Shown one piece after another: positions 10,575 to 21,706 of a DNA stretch of 64,000 nt. This DNA comes from Plenodomus lindquistii (lineage: Eukaryota; Ascomycota; Dothideomycetes; Pleosporales; Leptosphaeriaceae). The notes beneath the pieces are model-generated. The model saw only the letters and a program-made list of their open reading frames with translations, searched no databases and had not been told where the DNA came from. Position 1 is the stretch's first letter, and each line of letters starts with the position of its first letter. The stretch covers positions 868,001 through 932,000 of the forward strand of contig JANUWI010000008.1 in the NCBI GenBank assembly GCA_025504975.1. Direction: 5' to 3'. A program made the position numbers and the translations under genes.

Positions 10575-13203
10575 ATGGCTGCACCTTCGGCACCGGACGC
10601 GCAGACGCTGGGCGACGCGGTCCTGCAGTCGGTCCAACATGGCGTCTTCCCCCAGGACGAGCATGTTGCGTCGGCGCCCGTGCCGTCCAGCGCGCTTCCG
10701 ACTCTGCTCGACGTGGTCGTGAAGGCGCGCGATGACACTAAAGTAAGTAGACGGGCGTGTGTGGTGACGCTAGTTGGACGTGGCTCATTGCGCAATGCAG
10801 GCTCAGATACGCACCCTCTCCCGTGAAGCAGCGCCCGACGTCGATGGCTGGATCACCCAGGCGCGCAAGCTCCAAGACGACATCAGGCGCTCACAGGCAA
10901 CGGCCAAGGAGATAGTCCACCACGCCGAACATGGCAAGGAGCTCACTGCACGGGTGCACGACTCGGCCACCAAGGTCAGTCTGCTGCACTCGGAAATCGC
11001 CTACAACGAGAGCCTTGCAGCTGTTGTCGATCAGCTGAGGGACATCTCCGCCCTTATCGACTCTGCGCAGAGCGCAACTGTTCATGGACACGTCATGCAT
11101 GCGTTGCAGACTCTGGAGGATGCGCACAATGCCTTCCAGCGACTGGGCGCGTTCGAGGCCACTCGAGTTGTCGGCGTCCTTAAGGCCAAGGAACATGACC
11201 TCAGAAATACAATCATACAGACCGTCATGACCGCCTGGAACGCTCTGCTCACAGCGGATGCAGCCAATGCCAGCATTTCGCTAAAGCAGTCTGTCCCAGA
11301 CGGAGCCGCAATGCATATCGAAACTGTCATCGATGCCCTCGCGCGGTTGGATTTGCTTGACGGCGCCATCGCGCGTTTGAGCCGTGACATAGACAGCACG
11401 ATTGTCTCGCATCGTCTTTCCGCTGCACCTAGCTCAGTCGCCTCTGGTTTCGTGATTCAAGACGATACCATTCGACGTGAGGGGGCTGTCAAGGACGGGA
11501 ATGTTAAGGGTGCGCTGGAGGACATCCACAGGTTAGCAGAGTACTTGAGTACACGTCTACCATCGCGAGTCGCAATTCCTCTTTCCGCGAAGCTCATCCC
11601 ACTAATCGCATCGCGCTTGATTTCGCATTTTCTCCTCCCTTTCGTGCCTCTCACCACGGCCGAAGTCCAAAATTTCCAGGAAACGCTCTCATACGTCTTG
11701 GGTCTAGTAGAGTACCTTGACGAGCTTGGTTGGTCTGGGCAAAATCGTTTGACTGAGTGGGTCGACAAGTCGGCCGAGATCTGGCTAGCAAGACAGAAAG
11801 AGTCGGCTATTGCTCGTGTGCAGATCCTTTTGCCCAGGAAAGTCCGAGAGAAGAAAGCCGTAGAAAGAGTGGAAACACAGCTCGTGTCCAAGGGGGATGC
11901 ACTCCACGTTGGGGGCGGCGAGGAGGCCGACTGGGGTGCCGACTGGGATGAGCAGGACGAACCAACCGCAGAGCAGAACCGCCGCAAAGACACTGTAGAG
12001 GAGGAGGAGGACATGAGCGCCTGGGGTGAAGAGGACGATGTCACCAAGGAGAGCTCTGTGAAGGGTGCTAACACTCCGACCTTGCCGAGTGACGAAGACT
12101 TGGATGATTGGAGTGCTGATTGGGGCGATGAAGACGAGAAGAAGTCAAATGTTCCAATACAGCCCGCGACCAGATCTTCGGATTTGACAGGAGGAACTGT
12201 GAAATCCCTTCCTCACAAGGTTGCGGTAGACCAGGAATTGACGCTTCGAGAGACCTACACTGTCACCGCCATCCCGGACGCCATTCTTGATATTATACTA
12301 CAGCTCAATGCAGATGTTGAGACTTTGAATGGACCTGCTCTTTCACAGTCTGCCATTACGCCAGCTAGCGGGGGACTGTATGCTATACCAAGTCTTTTGC
12401 TTGCAATGTACAGAGCCACTGCTTTAATGCATTACTCACGAGACACTGCGAGCAACATGCTCGTCTACAACGACTGTCAACGACTTTCAGATCGTTTGCA
12501 GATTCTGCTACGGGAGCTACGAGCAAGCGACCAGACCAGCGCATTACCTCGTCATCTACAGCCCTCGGTTCGCCTTGTTCCTCGATTGGAGGCTGACATC
12601 AAGAGCATTGATGGGTTTGGTAGGCGCGCGTATGGACGCGAGATGGAGTCGCAAAGGCAGATACTGAGAGACCATCTCGAAGATGCACAGGGCTTCCAAG
12701 GCTGCACCAATATGCCGTTTGCCGCCGTATGCGACAACGCTGTTGCTACCACGATTGACCGGATTAGTGACGTAAAGCGTCAGTGGCAGAATATCCTCTC
12801 TCATAGCGCTCTGCTCCAATCCTTGGGCTCGCTAGTATCCGCCGTGTTGACAAAGTTCTTAAATGACGTAGAGGAGATGTCCGACATAGCCGAAGACGAG
12901 TCGCGGAAGTTACACGGCTACTGTGTCTCGCTTGCTAGCCTGTCACAACACTTCCAAACACAAGACGGCGGCGGGGAAAGTAGAGACATGGTGAGCATGT
13001 ATACTCCTGTTTGGTTCAAGTTTCAATACTTGAGCGAGATTCTGGACAGTAGCCTTGCTGACATCAAATACTTTTGGACAGACGGCGAACTGAAGCTTGA
13101 GATGGAAGCTGAAGAGGTCGTGGGTTTGATCGAGGCATTGTTTGCCCCTAGCGATCACAGGAGGCGAGCCATTGCTGAGATTAGACGAACGACCATGCAA
13201 TGA
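10575..13203 (+). CDS. Zw10/Dsl1-type vesicle tethering protein
   Basis: Exons 10575-10742 and 10801-13203 join across a 58 nt intron (GTAAGT donor, GCAG acceptor) to 856 residues. The long helical N-terminal half and the C-terminal block with LADIKYFWTDGELKLE and ALFAPSDHRRRAIAEI are typical of fungal proteins labelled Zw10. Metazoan Zw10 works in the NRZ/Dsl1 complex for Golgi-to-ER transport and at kinetochores; in fungi the membrane role, with Tip20 and Sec39 partners, is the conserved one. About residues 425-505 are a probably disordered acidic segment with repeated tryptophans (DWGADWDEQDE, AWGEEDD, DWSADWGDEDE). This resembles the coatomer-binding acidic/Trp stretch of yeast Dsl1. The downstream frame alone would allow a false start at 10774, but exon 1 supplies the expected N-terminus. 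Confidence 0.88.
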
Positions 13204-13564
13204 TCACTCAGGTAGAAGACGTTCCATAGGACGATGTTGACTAATCACATCTGTATCTACATAATTATGCCTGACATTGTTTCTGATACATGGAGCATAT
13301 ATTGATGATGCTTGAATGTAAATTTGCGAACCGAAAGCACAGTCTTACTTGCCCAGCTAAGAAGGCTGTGGCCTACTCTACTCTAGCCTGAGCGCGAGCG
13401 CTAGCATGCAACGGAGCTTCGTGAACGCCGACTGGCTGGCGGTCCCGCGCTACTGCGCTAGTCTTCTTCCGAAAACATTGGAGGTCCGAAATTTTGTGGT
13501 CCTCGGATCTTGACTTTGTAGAAACCAAGTCTGCTTGCATTCTGTAACATTTTGTTCAAGGAAA
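13204..13564. other. Intergenic region between the Zw10-like gene and YTM1
   Basis: This holds the 3' end of the upstream gene and the promoter of YTM1. A TA-rich stretch at 13250-13330 is followed by GC-richer sequence containing GCGAGCGCTAGC-like short palindromes near 13391-13405. No gene is seen. Confidence 0.5.
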
Positions 13565-15123
13565 ATGGAACCACAGACGTCAGAGACAAAGGTGCAGATC
13601 CGCCTGAGCACTCGCGACCCAAACCTGCAGATTGCTGAGGAGCCCACAACGTTACTTGTCCAGACGTGTAAGTCACTGCCCGTTCATATGCAATGCTTGA
13701 GTTGGACGTATGCTTGCGTGCAGTTGTTAAGATATTTCTACGCACAGAGGCGGCCGACTCAACAATCCTGGGTAGGCGCAAAAGAAGCGCGATTTGCTAA
13801 CGCGCCACAGTGTTGACTCGTCACAAACTTTCCACGCTCGTCAACGATCTGCTGCACCGCGACGCCAATCGCATACCCTTTGACATCTTGATTAATGGCG
13901 AATTCCTCCGGACGACCATTGACGAGTTTCTTACGAAGAATGGCATCAACGCCGAGTCGACGTTAGATGTGGAATACACGAGGGCTTTAGTCCCCCCGCT
14001 CAATGTCACGAGCTTTGAGCACGACGACTGGGTCTCCGCGGTGGATGTGCTGTCGCAGTCTTCGGCTGCAGGGACATGGTCAGATGCAGGGGTTCAAAAC
14101 GGCCAGGAAAGAATTCTTAGTGCCAGCTACGATGGGCTGGTGAGAGTATGGAATACTTCGGCGGACGTCCTGGCGACTTCGGAAGCCCCTAACAACGGTG
14201 GACGGGTCACCAGTCTCCGGGCGGCGAAGTGGCTGTCGGACAAGAAGTTTGTAGCAGCAGGTCTGGACAGTACTGTTCGCGTATTCAAATACGACGATGC
14301 GGCGAGAACGATCACAGACAGTTTGGAGCTCTTCAACCACCGATGGGGTGTCGAAGATATCGCCGTCCACGGACCCTCGAGAAGAATACTCTCCGCATCC
14401 TCCGACACCACCATCTCACTATTCTCGAGCAACGCGAAGGAGAACCCAGCGGCACCTGCCAACTTCATGCCAAGCTCAACAGCAGCGTCCAACAAACGTC
14501 AGAAGCTGTCTAAACCAGACCGGACAGTACCTGCCCGTGGTGCACTCGCGACTATGTCTGGACATACTTCGCCAGTATCGAGCGTCATCTTCAAACCCGA
14601 TGATGCAACAGTCGCCTATTCAGCATCACATGATCACACACTCAAGACATGGGATTTACCTACGTCGACTTGTGTCGACACTCGCACAACCGCCCAATCT
14701 CTTCTCTCATTGTGTGCCATTCCAAGCCGGAACTTGCTCGCAACGGGCACCTCAGCACGGCATATTACACTCGTCGATCCCCGCGCTTCGGCTACACAAA
14801 TCAGCGTCATGACACTACGAGGCCACAAGAACGCTATTGTCTCCCTCTGTACGGATCCCTCGTCGGAATACCATCTGGCATCAGGATCCCATGATGGTAC
14901 GGTTCAGATCTGGGATCTTCGAAATGTTAGTGCTGGTGGTCAGATTGGCGAAGGCATGACAGGCGAAAGCGTGTACACGATCAACAGACAAGGACAGGCA
15001 GGGCCGACAAAGGGCCATGGCGAAGGTCTGAAGGTGTTCAGTGTGCAATGGAATCGCGAGGTGGGCATCGTGTCTGCCGGCGAGGATAAACGTTTGCAGA
15101 TCAATCGCGCTCTTGGGTCCTAA
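13565..15123 (+). CDS. YTM1: Ribosome biogenesis protein Ytm1 (NLE and WD40)
   Basis: Exon 1 (13565-13667) encodes the first 34 residues and exon 2 (13811-15123) the rest, joined across a 143 nt intron to 471 residues. Residues about 9-75 form the NLE domain (VQIRLSTRDPNLQI, then LSTLVNDLLHRDANRIPFDI), which in yeast is gripped by the AAA ATPase Rea1 to release the Nop7-Erb1-Ytm1 complex from pre-60S particles. Seven WD40 blades follow, with clear repeats such as YDGLVRVWN, HDHTLKTWD and HDGTVQIWD. It should act in the nucleolus on 27S pre-rRNA processing. An earlier AG at about 13721 would give an unrelated sequence at the joint, so I prefer the acceptor at 13810, which restores the NLE fold. 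Confidence 0.95.
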
Positions 15124-15447
15124 GTGGGTACCTGAGCCTCTAACATGACAGCGCTACGTTGGGAATTCTGCAGTATCCAAGTTGAAACGGTAGCTAGGGT
15201 TCAGACGTGGAGAAATAGATACCACGGCGCTTGAAGAGAGTGCTACCAGATCATACCAACCACATTCTGTCGCTGATTGCCTATCACCTATGGATCATCT
15301 TAACTAGAATCTTGTGGTCTAATGGAGGCACACAAAGCCCGTAGCTATACTGTCCAGCCCCAACGCCTTTTGCATGCATATAGGAAAGGGTATCATGTTG
15401 TCACTGCTATAATTCTTACAAAGATTTCTCCACCTCCTCGTCCGTAC
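15124..15447. other. Convergent intergenic region between YTM1 and TRM112
   Basis: Both genes end here. It contains untranslated sequence only; I see no element worth naming. Confidence 0.6.
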
Positions 15448-15981
15448 TCAGACTAGATGGCCAGGGAGCAAGAAGTTTGCAACACCTTCTTTGACCGCAT
15501 ACTCATGCTCGCAGCTGCCACAGACCAGCTTACCCTCTTGTATGCAAGTCTCGAGCAATATTCTGTGTAGGTCCTTTGCTGTCTGACTTGGTGTTTCTGT
15601 AGCCTCCGCCCCTTCTGTTGGTTGTGACGGAGCAGGCGTGATGCTTGAGGATTCGACGAGATCTTCGGGGGTGGGGAGTGTCGTGGGTAATTCTGGGAGG
15701 CCAAGCTGTCCCACGCAGTCAGTACAGTCTCCTGTGAACACATGCGCCAATGCTATGGGTTGTCCAACCACGGGGGACCTCCGTGGTGCACTTACCTCTT
15801 TGCATATGGATCTAAACTCTTCCCACATGATCCGTGGCAGAATGTTCTTCAAGAAGGGTAGATTGATTTCAGCCTCGACGATCTCGAGTTCGGCTTCTCG
15901 TGGATGCAGTGGAAAAGACGCGGGGTTCGTTTTGCAGGTCTTGATGGCGCAAGTTAGGAAATTCAGCGTCAGGAGCTTCAT
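15448..15981 (-). CDS. TRM112: Multifunctional methyltransferase subunit Trm112
   Basis: Exons 15981-15796 and 15705-15448 encode 147 residues. Trm112 is the small zinc-binding activator of several methyltransferases: Trm9 and Trm11 on tRNA, Bud23 on 18S rRNA, and Mtq2 on eRF1. Four cysteines fit the zinc site: two in FLTCAIKTCK near the N-terminus and two in VCGSCEHEY near the C-terminus. The tail EGVANFLLPGHLV matches the family ending. The intron (15706-15795, 90 nt, GTAAGT donor, TACTGAC branch, ACAG acceptor) is a multiple of three and has no stop, so the unspliced frame is also open to 177 residues. I favour splicing because it joins RSICKE directly to LGLPELP, as in other fungi. An upstream AG in the intron would shift the frame. 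Confidence 0.9.
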   Translation of the reverse strand: MKLLTLNFLTCAIKTCKTNPASFPLHPREAELEIVEAEINLPFLKNILPRIMWEEFRSICKEVSAPRRSPVVGQPIALAHVFTGDCTDCVGQLGLPELPTTLPTPEDLVESSSITPAPSQPTEGAEATETPSQTAKDLHRILLETCIQEGKLVCGSCEHEYAVKEGVANFLLPGHLV

Positions 15982-16910
15982 GACGGTTGGATGCTGGCTT
16001 GGCTCTGTCTTGTGAGATGCTCGTGTCGCCGACGGATTGGCGTGCTTGGGGCGCGTGGGTGGGCTCGTCGTTGTGTTGATTTACGCCAGCGCCGTGAGAG
16101 AAATAACAATTTGTTGGTTCGCGGCGGGGCAGCGCGCTAATGTAGGGTTTAAATTTAAGCTTAAAGTGCTCTCGCTGGGTTTCATGTACATGGAGAAGTC
16201 GACACAGAAATAACTGCAGTAATTTTCTAGTCTATGGGCCATCTCGACGACTGGTGCAATGCTGATGAGAAATGTCGGAGATGGCGAGTCCAGGAACACA
16301 AGACAGCTGTAGATGATTTGCAATGGAACCGACGAGACCAACACAGGTGGACGTCCTATCGGCACAGGCGTCTGCACCGGGGCTCATGGACCTCGATCTC
16401 GACGCGTCAACCTCGACATGTATGTACGACCAATCATTGCGCTCTCTCCCACTGCAAAAGCAGGGAGAAACCGCACCCAAGATTAGCCACTTGACTTGTT
16501 CTCCACTTCACATGACGGTTTTCGTTCTCATGGAGCCCTCACACCGCCCGCAGGCGACGGGGCTCTCCAAAGAAAATGCTTTTCGTGAGTGTGCAAATTT
16601 GCGTTGTTCAATAATGAAAGAGGAACGACGGGCGGACGCGAACAGGGTTTTATCGAGCATGGCGCGGCACAACTTTTGTCCGTGGAGCTGGCTTGGCGGG
16701 CGCCCCTCCACCCACGAAGTTTGATGGACGCAGCCTGCACCCTGTCTGGTTGAGTCACTTTGTGGGTTTTGGACGCAGCACGCAGCACGACGCCCGACCA
16801 GCGACGCCCGCCACACCGCTCACTACCGCCCCTTCTTAGCAACCCGCAAGCAGCCCCTCTCTGCTGCACTCCGCCCCGAGGCTCCGTCGAATTTGCGCAC
16901 GCCGCCCAGC
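15982..16910. promoter_or_regulatory. Divergent intergenic region between TRM112 and the eIF2 gamma gene
   Basis: About 930 nt separate the two divergent starts. Open frames here overlap on both strands and none has family features. AT-rich sequence around 16100-16220 gives way to a C-rich leader at about 16780-16905, typical of strongly expressed translation genes in filamentous fungi. It probably holds two promoters and 5' leaders. Confidence 0.5.
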
Positions 16911-18620
16911 ATGGAGTCCGAGTCCGACCACGATCACCGCGATGACGAGAGCGTGTCGGAGCAGGAGGAGATTGAGGAGACAAAGCCCAAGCCCGCCCTG
17001 AAGAAGGGCCGCGACGTCCTCCCGCCCGTCGAGCGCCCAGAGCTGCCGTATGTCGCCCCTCTCCATGCTCGCACAGTCGTAGCTAATGCGCACAAGCGAA
17101 CAGCCCGACCCCAACACAATCGACTTCTCCACGCTGAACCCCCTGTCGCCCGAGATCATCTCTCGCCAGGCCACAATCAACATTGGCACTATCGGCCACG
17201 TCGCCCATGGAAAGAGCACCGTGGTCAAGGCCATCTCGGGCGTGCAGACGGTGCGTTTCAAGAACGAGCTGGAGAGGAACATCACCATCAAACTTGGGTA
17301 TGCCAACGCAAAAATCTACCAGTGCGACAACCCCGAGTGTCCGCGCCCAACATGCTACCGATCCTACAAGAGCGAGAAGGAGGTGGATCCACCTTGCGAG
17401 CGGGACGGATGCGGTGGTAAATACAGGCTCAAGCGCCACGTCTCCTTCGTCGATTGCCCGGGCCATGACATTCTCATGAGCACTATGTTGTCAGGCGCCG
17501 CCGTCATGGACGCTGCATTGCTCTTGATCGCCGGGAATGAGTCTTGCCCGCAACCACAGACAAGTGAGCATCTGGCGGCCATTGAGATTATGAAACTCAA
17601 CCACATCATCATCCTTCAGAACAAGGTTGATCTGATGCGGGAAGACAGTGCGGCAGCCCATTACGAGTCCATCCTGAAATTCATCCGAGGAACCGTCGCC
17701 GATGGCTCACCCATCATCCCCATCTCCGCCCAGCTCAAGTTCAACATCGACGCCATTAACGAGCACCTCATTAGTCAAATCCCTGTTCCCGTGCGAGACT
17801 TCTCCGCAAAGCCACACATGATTGTCATCCGGTCCTTCGACGTCAACAAGCCTGGCGCGGAGATCGATGAGCTCAAGGGTGGTGTTGCTGGTGGTAGTAT
17901 CCTGACGGGTGTGCTCAAGTTGGGCGATGAGATTGAAATCAGGCCGGGCATCGTGTCGAAAGATAGCGCCGGAAAAATTCAGTGCAAGCCCATCTTCTCG
18001 AGAGTGGTCTCCCTGTTCGCCGAACACAACGATCTGAAATTCGCAGTGCCTGGAGGACTTATTGGTATTTATTCCTCTGGCCACGGACTACTAGCCTAAG
18101 CTAATCTATTTGATAGGTGTCGGCACACGAGTAGACCCTACTCTATGTCGTGCGGATCGTTTAGTCGGGTTTGTGCTTGGTCTCAAGGGACACCTGCCTA
18201 ATATCTACACTGAACTCGAGGTCAACTACTTCCTCCTTCGAAGACTGCTGGGAGTGAAGACTGCCGATGGCAAGCAGGCCAAGGTTGCGAAGCTTGCGAA
18301 GAACGAAGTTCTTGTACATGATTAGTCCCGACACAATGATTGCATCAAGCTAACATTCACCAGATGGTCAATATTGGTTCGACAGCCACTGGTGCCAAGG
18401 TCATTGCTGTCAAGGCCGATGCTGCTCGCCTGTCCCTTACTTCCCCTGCATGCACGGAGATTGGCGAAAAGGTCGCTCTGTCTCGTCGTATTGAGAAGCA
18501 CTGGCGTCTCATCGGATGGGCCAATATAGTCGCGTAAGTTTTGTGGATTTGCTGGCACCGTCAGACTGACATGCTAACGTTCATATCAGCGGAAACATCC
18601 TTGAGCCAATTGTCGATTGA
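16911..18620 (+). CDS. GCD11: Translation initiation factor eIF2 gamma subunit
   Basis: Five exons, 16911-17047, 17097-18064, 18117-18313, 18364-18533 and 18590-18620, join in frame to exactly 500 residues; the introns are 49-56 nt. The GTPase domain shows G1 GHVAHGKST (residues 79-87), G3 DCPGHD, G4 NKVD and G5 SAQ. A Cys-rich zinc knuckle (CDNPECPRPTC to CERDGCGG) lies before G3, as in all eIF2 gamma. Domains II and III follow (CRADRLVGFVLG, GSTATGAKV), and the last exon supplies GNILEPIVD. The protein carries initiator Met-tRNA to the 40S subunit as part of the eIF2 ternary complex. The acidic N-terminal extension (residues 1-45) is typical of fungi. The final exon is only 31 nt and would be easy to miss. 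Confidence 0.97.
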
Positions 18621-19358
18621 GAATCTCGTCTCGATCAAAGTTCAGGTTCAGCATAGAAAGTGTGGCGAATGATTCATGACAATAAGCAAGGTAGGCTGGG
18701 CTTGAATGTTGCGTTAAGGTTTGAAGTAATTCTGGCCGGCGTTTGTGGCAGTCGGAGTGCCGCAAGGCCGTGGACGGATATGCCCAAAAGTTACCGCGCA
18801 ACGGCTCCAAGGGAGTGAGTGGTGTCTCCGACCATGTAGTATGACGAGGCCTAGGCGCCCCAACAGAAGAGCCGCCTGTAATGCATATGTGTATGGTCCG
18901 TCTGTAAAGTGTTGAGCACGCAGGTGATTGCGGAGTCGAAGAGGATCGGCGGTACCGTCAGCCGATTTTCACATGAAAGCCAAATGCGGATATATGGGCA
19001 CGTCAGGCTAGAGGCATGTCCGCTGCATGCTCCCCTCGTTACACTCTGACGAGATCTTCCTTTGGGTCCCGACTCCCAGCTTGTTCTGCCCATATAAGGA
19101 AGGGCTTGCGAAGGCTGCGTGGTTGACTCGTATACGGCCAAGCAATTCTCCATAGTCCACGTGCACTGACTCTGTATCAGAGTCTGACATTGGACTCGAT
19201 TCCGCAGAGTGCCTCCAGTGGCCACAGACGCGAACCCGGGAAAGACTGCCCGGCAGCTGAGCGCGTCTCTAGAGCCTCGCTGGATTTGCTGTTTGTGTTG
19301 GCGCCTGTTGCCCGCAGAGCATTGTAGACACCAAGACGGGTGTGCAGGCGGGAACACC
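18621..19358. promoter_or_regulatory. Intergenic region upstream of INSIG with an E-box and a palindrome
   Basis: This is the 3' region of the eIF2 gamma gene and the promoter of the INSIG gene. A CACGTG E-box lies at 19158-19163. Directly after it, at 19168-19184, is a perfect inverted repeat: GACTCTG, TAT, CAGAGTC. Both are about 180-200 nt before the INSIG start. A minus-strand open frame spanning 18851-19360 has no family features and I do not call it. Confidence 0.5.
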
Positions 19359-20684
19359 ATGGCAGAGAAGGCTTCTTCCTACACGGCGCAACCGGCCCCC
19401 CACATCCACCGCCCCATCCCACGGCGCACCTTTGATGCTGCGGCGCGCAACGACACGGCCGACTCGCCCACGCACGCCTACACGCAGGCCACGCCGCCAG
19501 ACACCCACGAGACCAGCCGCTCCTCCGACTTCCTCGCCCAGCTCAATGCGCGGCTGCTGCGAACCTACGACGCGCGCAATGCCGACGCCGACGAGACCGA
19601 GGGCGAGCAGAAGCCGCCGCCGCGCAGCAAGAGCCTCCTGAACATGACGAGCAGCACCCTCTTTGGCATCTACGACGAGGACATGGGCGAGGGCACCGCG
19701 GGCGACCGCAGCATCGTCGAGACGCCCTGGGGAACGGGTGCTGAGACGCCTGGCCACACGGCCATGGGCTTGCATGCCTGGGACACTGGCGCAGCGAGTC
19801 CAGACGGAGGCGTCAGCATCAGGAAGCACCCCCACAAGCATTCCGCGCCAAAGCATCCGCGCCACGGGCCCTGGAAGTACGCCGTCATCACCAGCAAGCT
19901 GGCGGCCTTGTACCTGTTTGGCGCCATCTACGGACTCATCGTGTCCCAGCTGCACGAGACACGGCAGCTGGCGGCAGTACACGTCCAAGGAGTAGACCGA
20001 CGGAGTCGCCTCTACCTGCCGAGCTGGGGGTTATTTGGTCTAGTCTTGGGGAGCCTTTTACCCTATGTCGACCTTGTGTGGGATTCGCGGCGTTTGGAAA
20101 GCAACCGACAAGGGCGGGAGCCTGACAAGCATGAGTCTCCCATCAGCGAGCAAATCAATGATGTAGTCAGGAGTATAGCCGCCTTCGTCGGTATTGCGTT
20201 TGCCATTGTAAGTCCCCCCCCCCCCCCCCCCGCGACCATGCTTTCGCCCTGCGAAGACATCACCATTGACACGCTATAGCGCCGTCTCCCCTGGCAGTCT
20301 ACTCTCCAACTCACCCTTACCCTCGCTCTCGTCAATCCGGCGCTGTGGTACATTCTCGACCGTTCCAAACCAGGACTGTCTTTCTCCCTGATTGTGACAT
20401 CCATTCTCACCTCCTTCATTTTTCTGTCATATCCAAACGCATTACCCTCGCCGCCGTTACCTTCGTCCACCAACGTTACACGGCTACCGCCAAGCCCAAG
20501 CGGCCATCTCAGTGGTAGTCCCATGACAACTTCTGCAACAGGAGAGCTGTTCGCCGGTGTCGTGAGCTACGAGAATCTAGCGGTGGTGACTTGGGTGGGC
20601 AGTGTACTTTTCTGCAGTTGTGTGTGCTTTGGAAACATTGGGCGTCGGTTGGGCGTATTGGAAGGGCCAACTTCAAAAAGATAG
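19359..20684 (+). CDS. INSIG domain protein, regulator of sterol synthesis
   Basis: Exons 19359-20207 and 20280-20684 encode 417 residues. The first ~180 residues look disordered, with charged and Pro-rich sequence. The INSIG domain follows with about six membrane segments: YAVITSKLAALYLFGAIYGL, WGLFGLVLGSLLPYVDLVWD, a segment ending FVGIAFAI at the splice joint, LTLTLALVNPALWYILD, FSLIVTSILTSFIFLSY and VTWVGSVLFCSCVCFGNIG. The RRLPWQSTLQ joint across the intron is characteristic of fungal INSIG. In fission yeast Ins1 controls HMG-CoA reductase phosphorylation, and in Aspergillus InsA is linked to sterol regulation; ER membrane location and a similar role are inferred. A run of 18 cytosines lies just inside the intron's 5' end. 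Confidence 0.9.
20214..20231 (+). repeat. Homopolymer of 18 cytosines next to the 5' splice site of the INSIG intron
   Basis: After the donor GTAAGT come 18 C in a row. Such a run is prone to length change in replication and to sequencing error, but since it is intronic the protein would not be altered. Confidence 0.95.
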
Positions 20685-21706
20685 ATATTGGAACAGTATT
20701 CTCTTTCATCCACAACTTCTAGCTGACATTGAATGAGCTCTTTTTGCAAGCTGACTTGGTATTCACCTGCAGAGAACTGCAGTGCGGCAATCTGATTTAT
20801 AAGCACTACAGCACCGATAAAAGTCATACATGTCAAGTCGCCGAGGCTGTGTTTTCCTGTCAAATCCTCTAGAACACTATTTATTAATTTCCGGCGCCCA
20901 CAGGCTGCAAGCAGAACGGCAAATAAAAAAGGAAAGTTGTACAGTCTTGGCAACACCGGGAATCGACTTTCACGAGGTCAGTCCGTCGTTTCAACGTAGG
21001 ATCATCAGGAATGAGGTAATACGTACACCCAGGCTGGCGCGGATCGAAGATCAGAAGCACAATGCACTTCGCCAAACCACAACGCGACGTCATACCACTA
21101 GCTATGAGACATGGTTAGTACTATGCGATTTTTGAGAAGTGTAATTGCACGTACACCATGTCACCTATATTCTGCAGTTCTGGTTGGCTAGATGATAGTG
21201 AATTTGAAGTTGTGAAAATCATATACACGGACACAGGACTATGATTAACTCCTGGAAATGTGGTGAGGTAATAGTACGTGACCCTCGGACACAGTATGGC
21301 GGTTCAGCAAGATGGGGCAGTACACAGCCCAGAGTGGAGCATTGTAAAGCATTAGCGACGACTACTGCGCACAAGCAGACACGATGAAAATTTTAGAGTA
21401 ACACACGACCGGCAAAACACCCTGGTAATGAGTGTCTGTCTATTCTGTTTTGCGGGGTTTAAACATTCGTACTCTGATTCATCGCGCATATAAACGCTTT
21501 ATCTTAGGCAAAACTACGTAATTCCACTCACTGTGAATCTTGGAGGCAGGAGAAGTTAAAAACTACGGCCAATTTGCACCGTGTCCAGAGTGCGAAGGCA
21601 TACCATCATAAACATATCTTGGCGCTGCTCGGAGAATTCGGTAGCCACGAACGGCCAGCCGTTTCGTTTAACTCATATCCTCAACAACGCGGTCAATACA
21701 AGCTCT
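20685..21706. other. Convergent intergenic region between INSIG and the sphingolipid methyltransferase
   Basis: About 1 kb between two stop codons. Composition is moderately AT-rich in the right half. No open frame here has family features and I see no clear repeat or RNA gene. Confidence 0.5.

Noticed and set aside
18851..19360. Minus-strand open frame of 169 codons before INSIG
   Set aside because: It has no domain or family-like pattern and overlaps the INSIG promoter and start.
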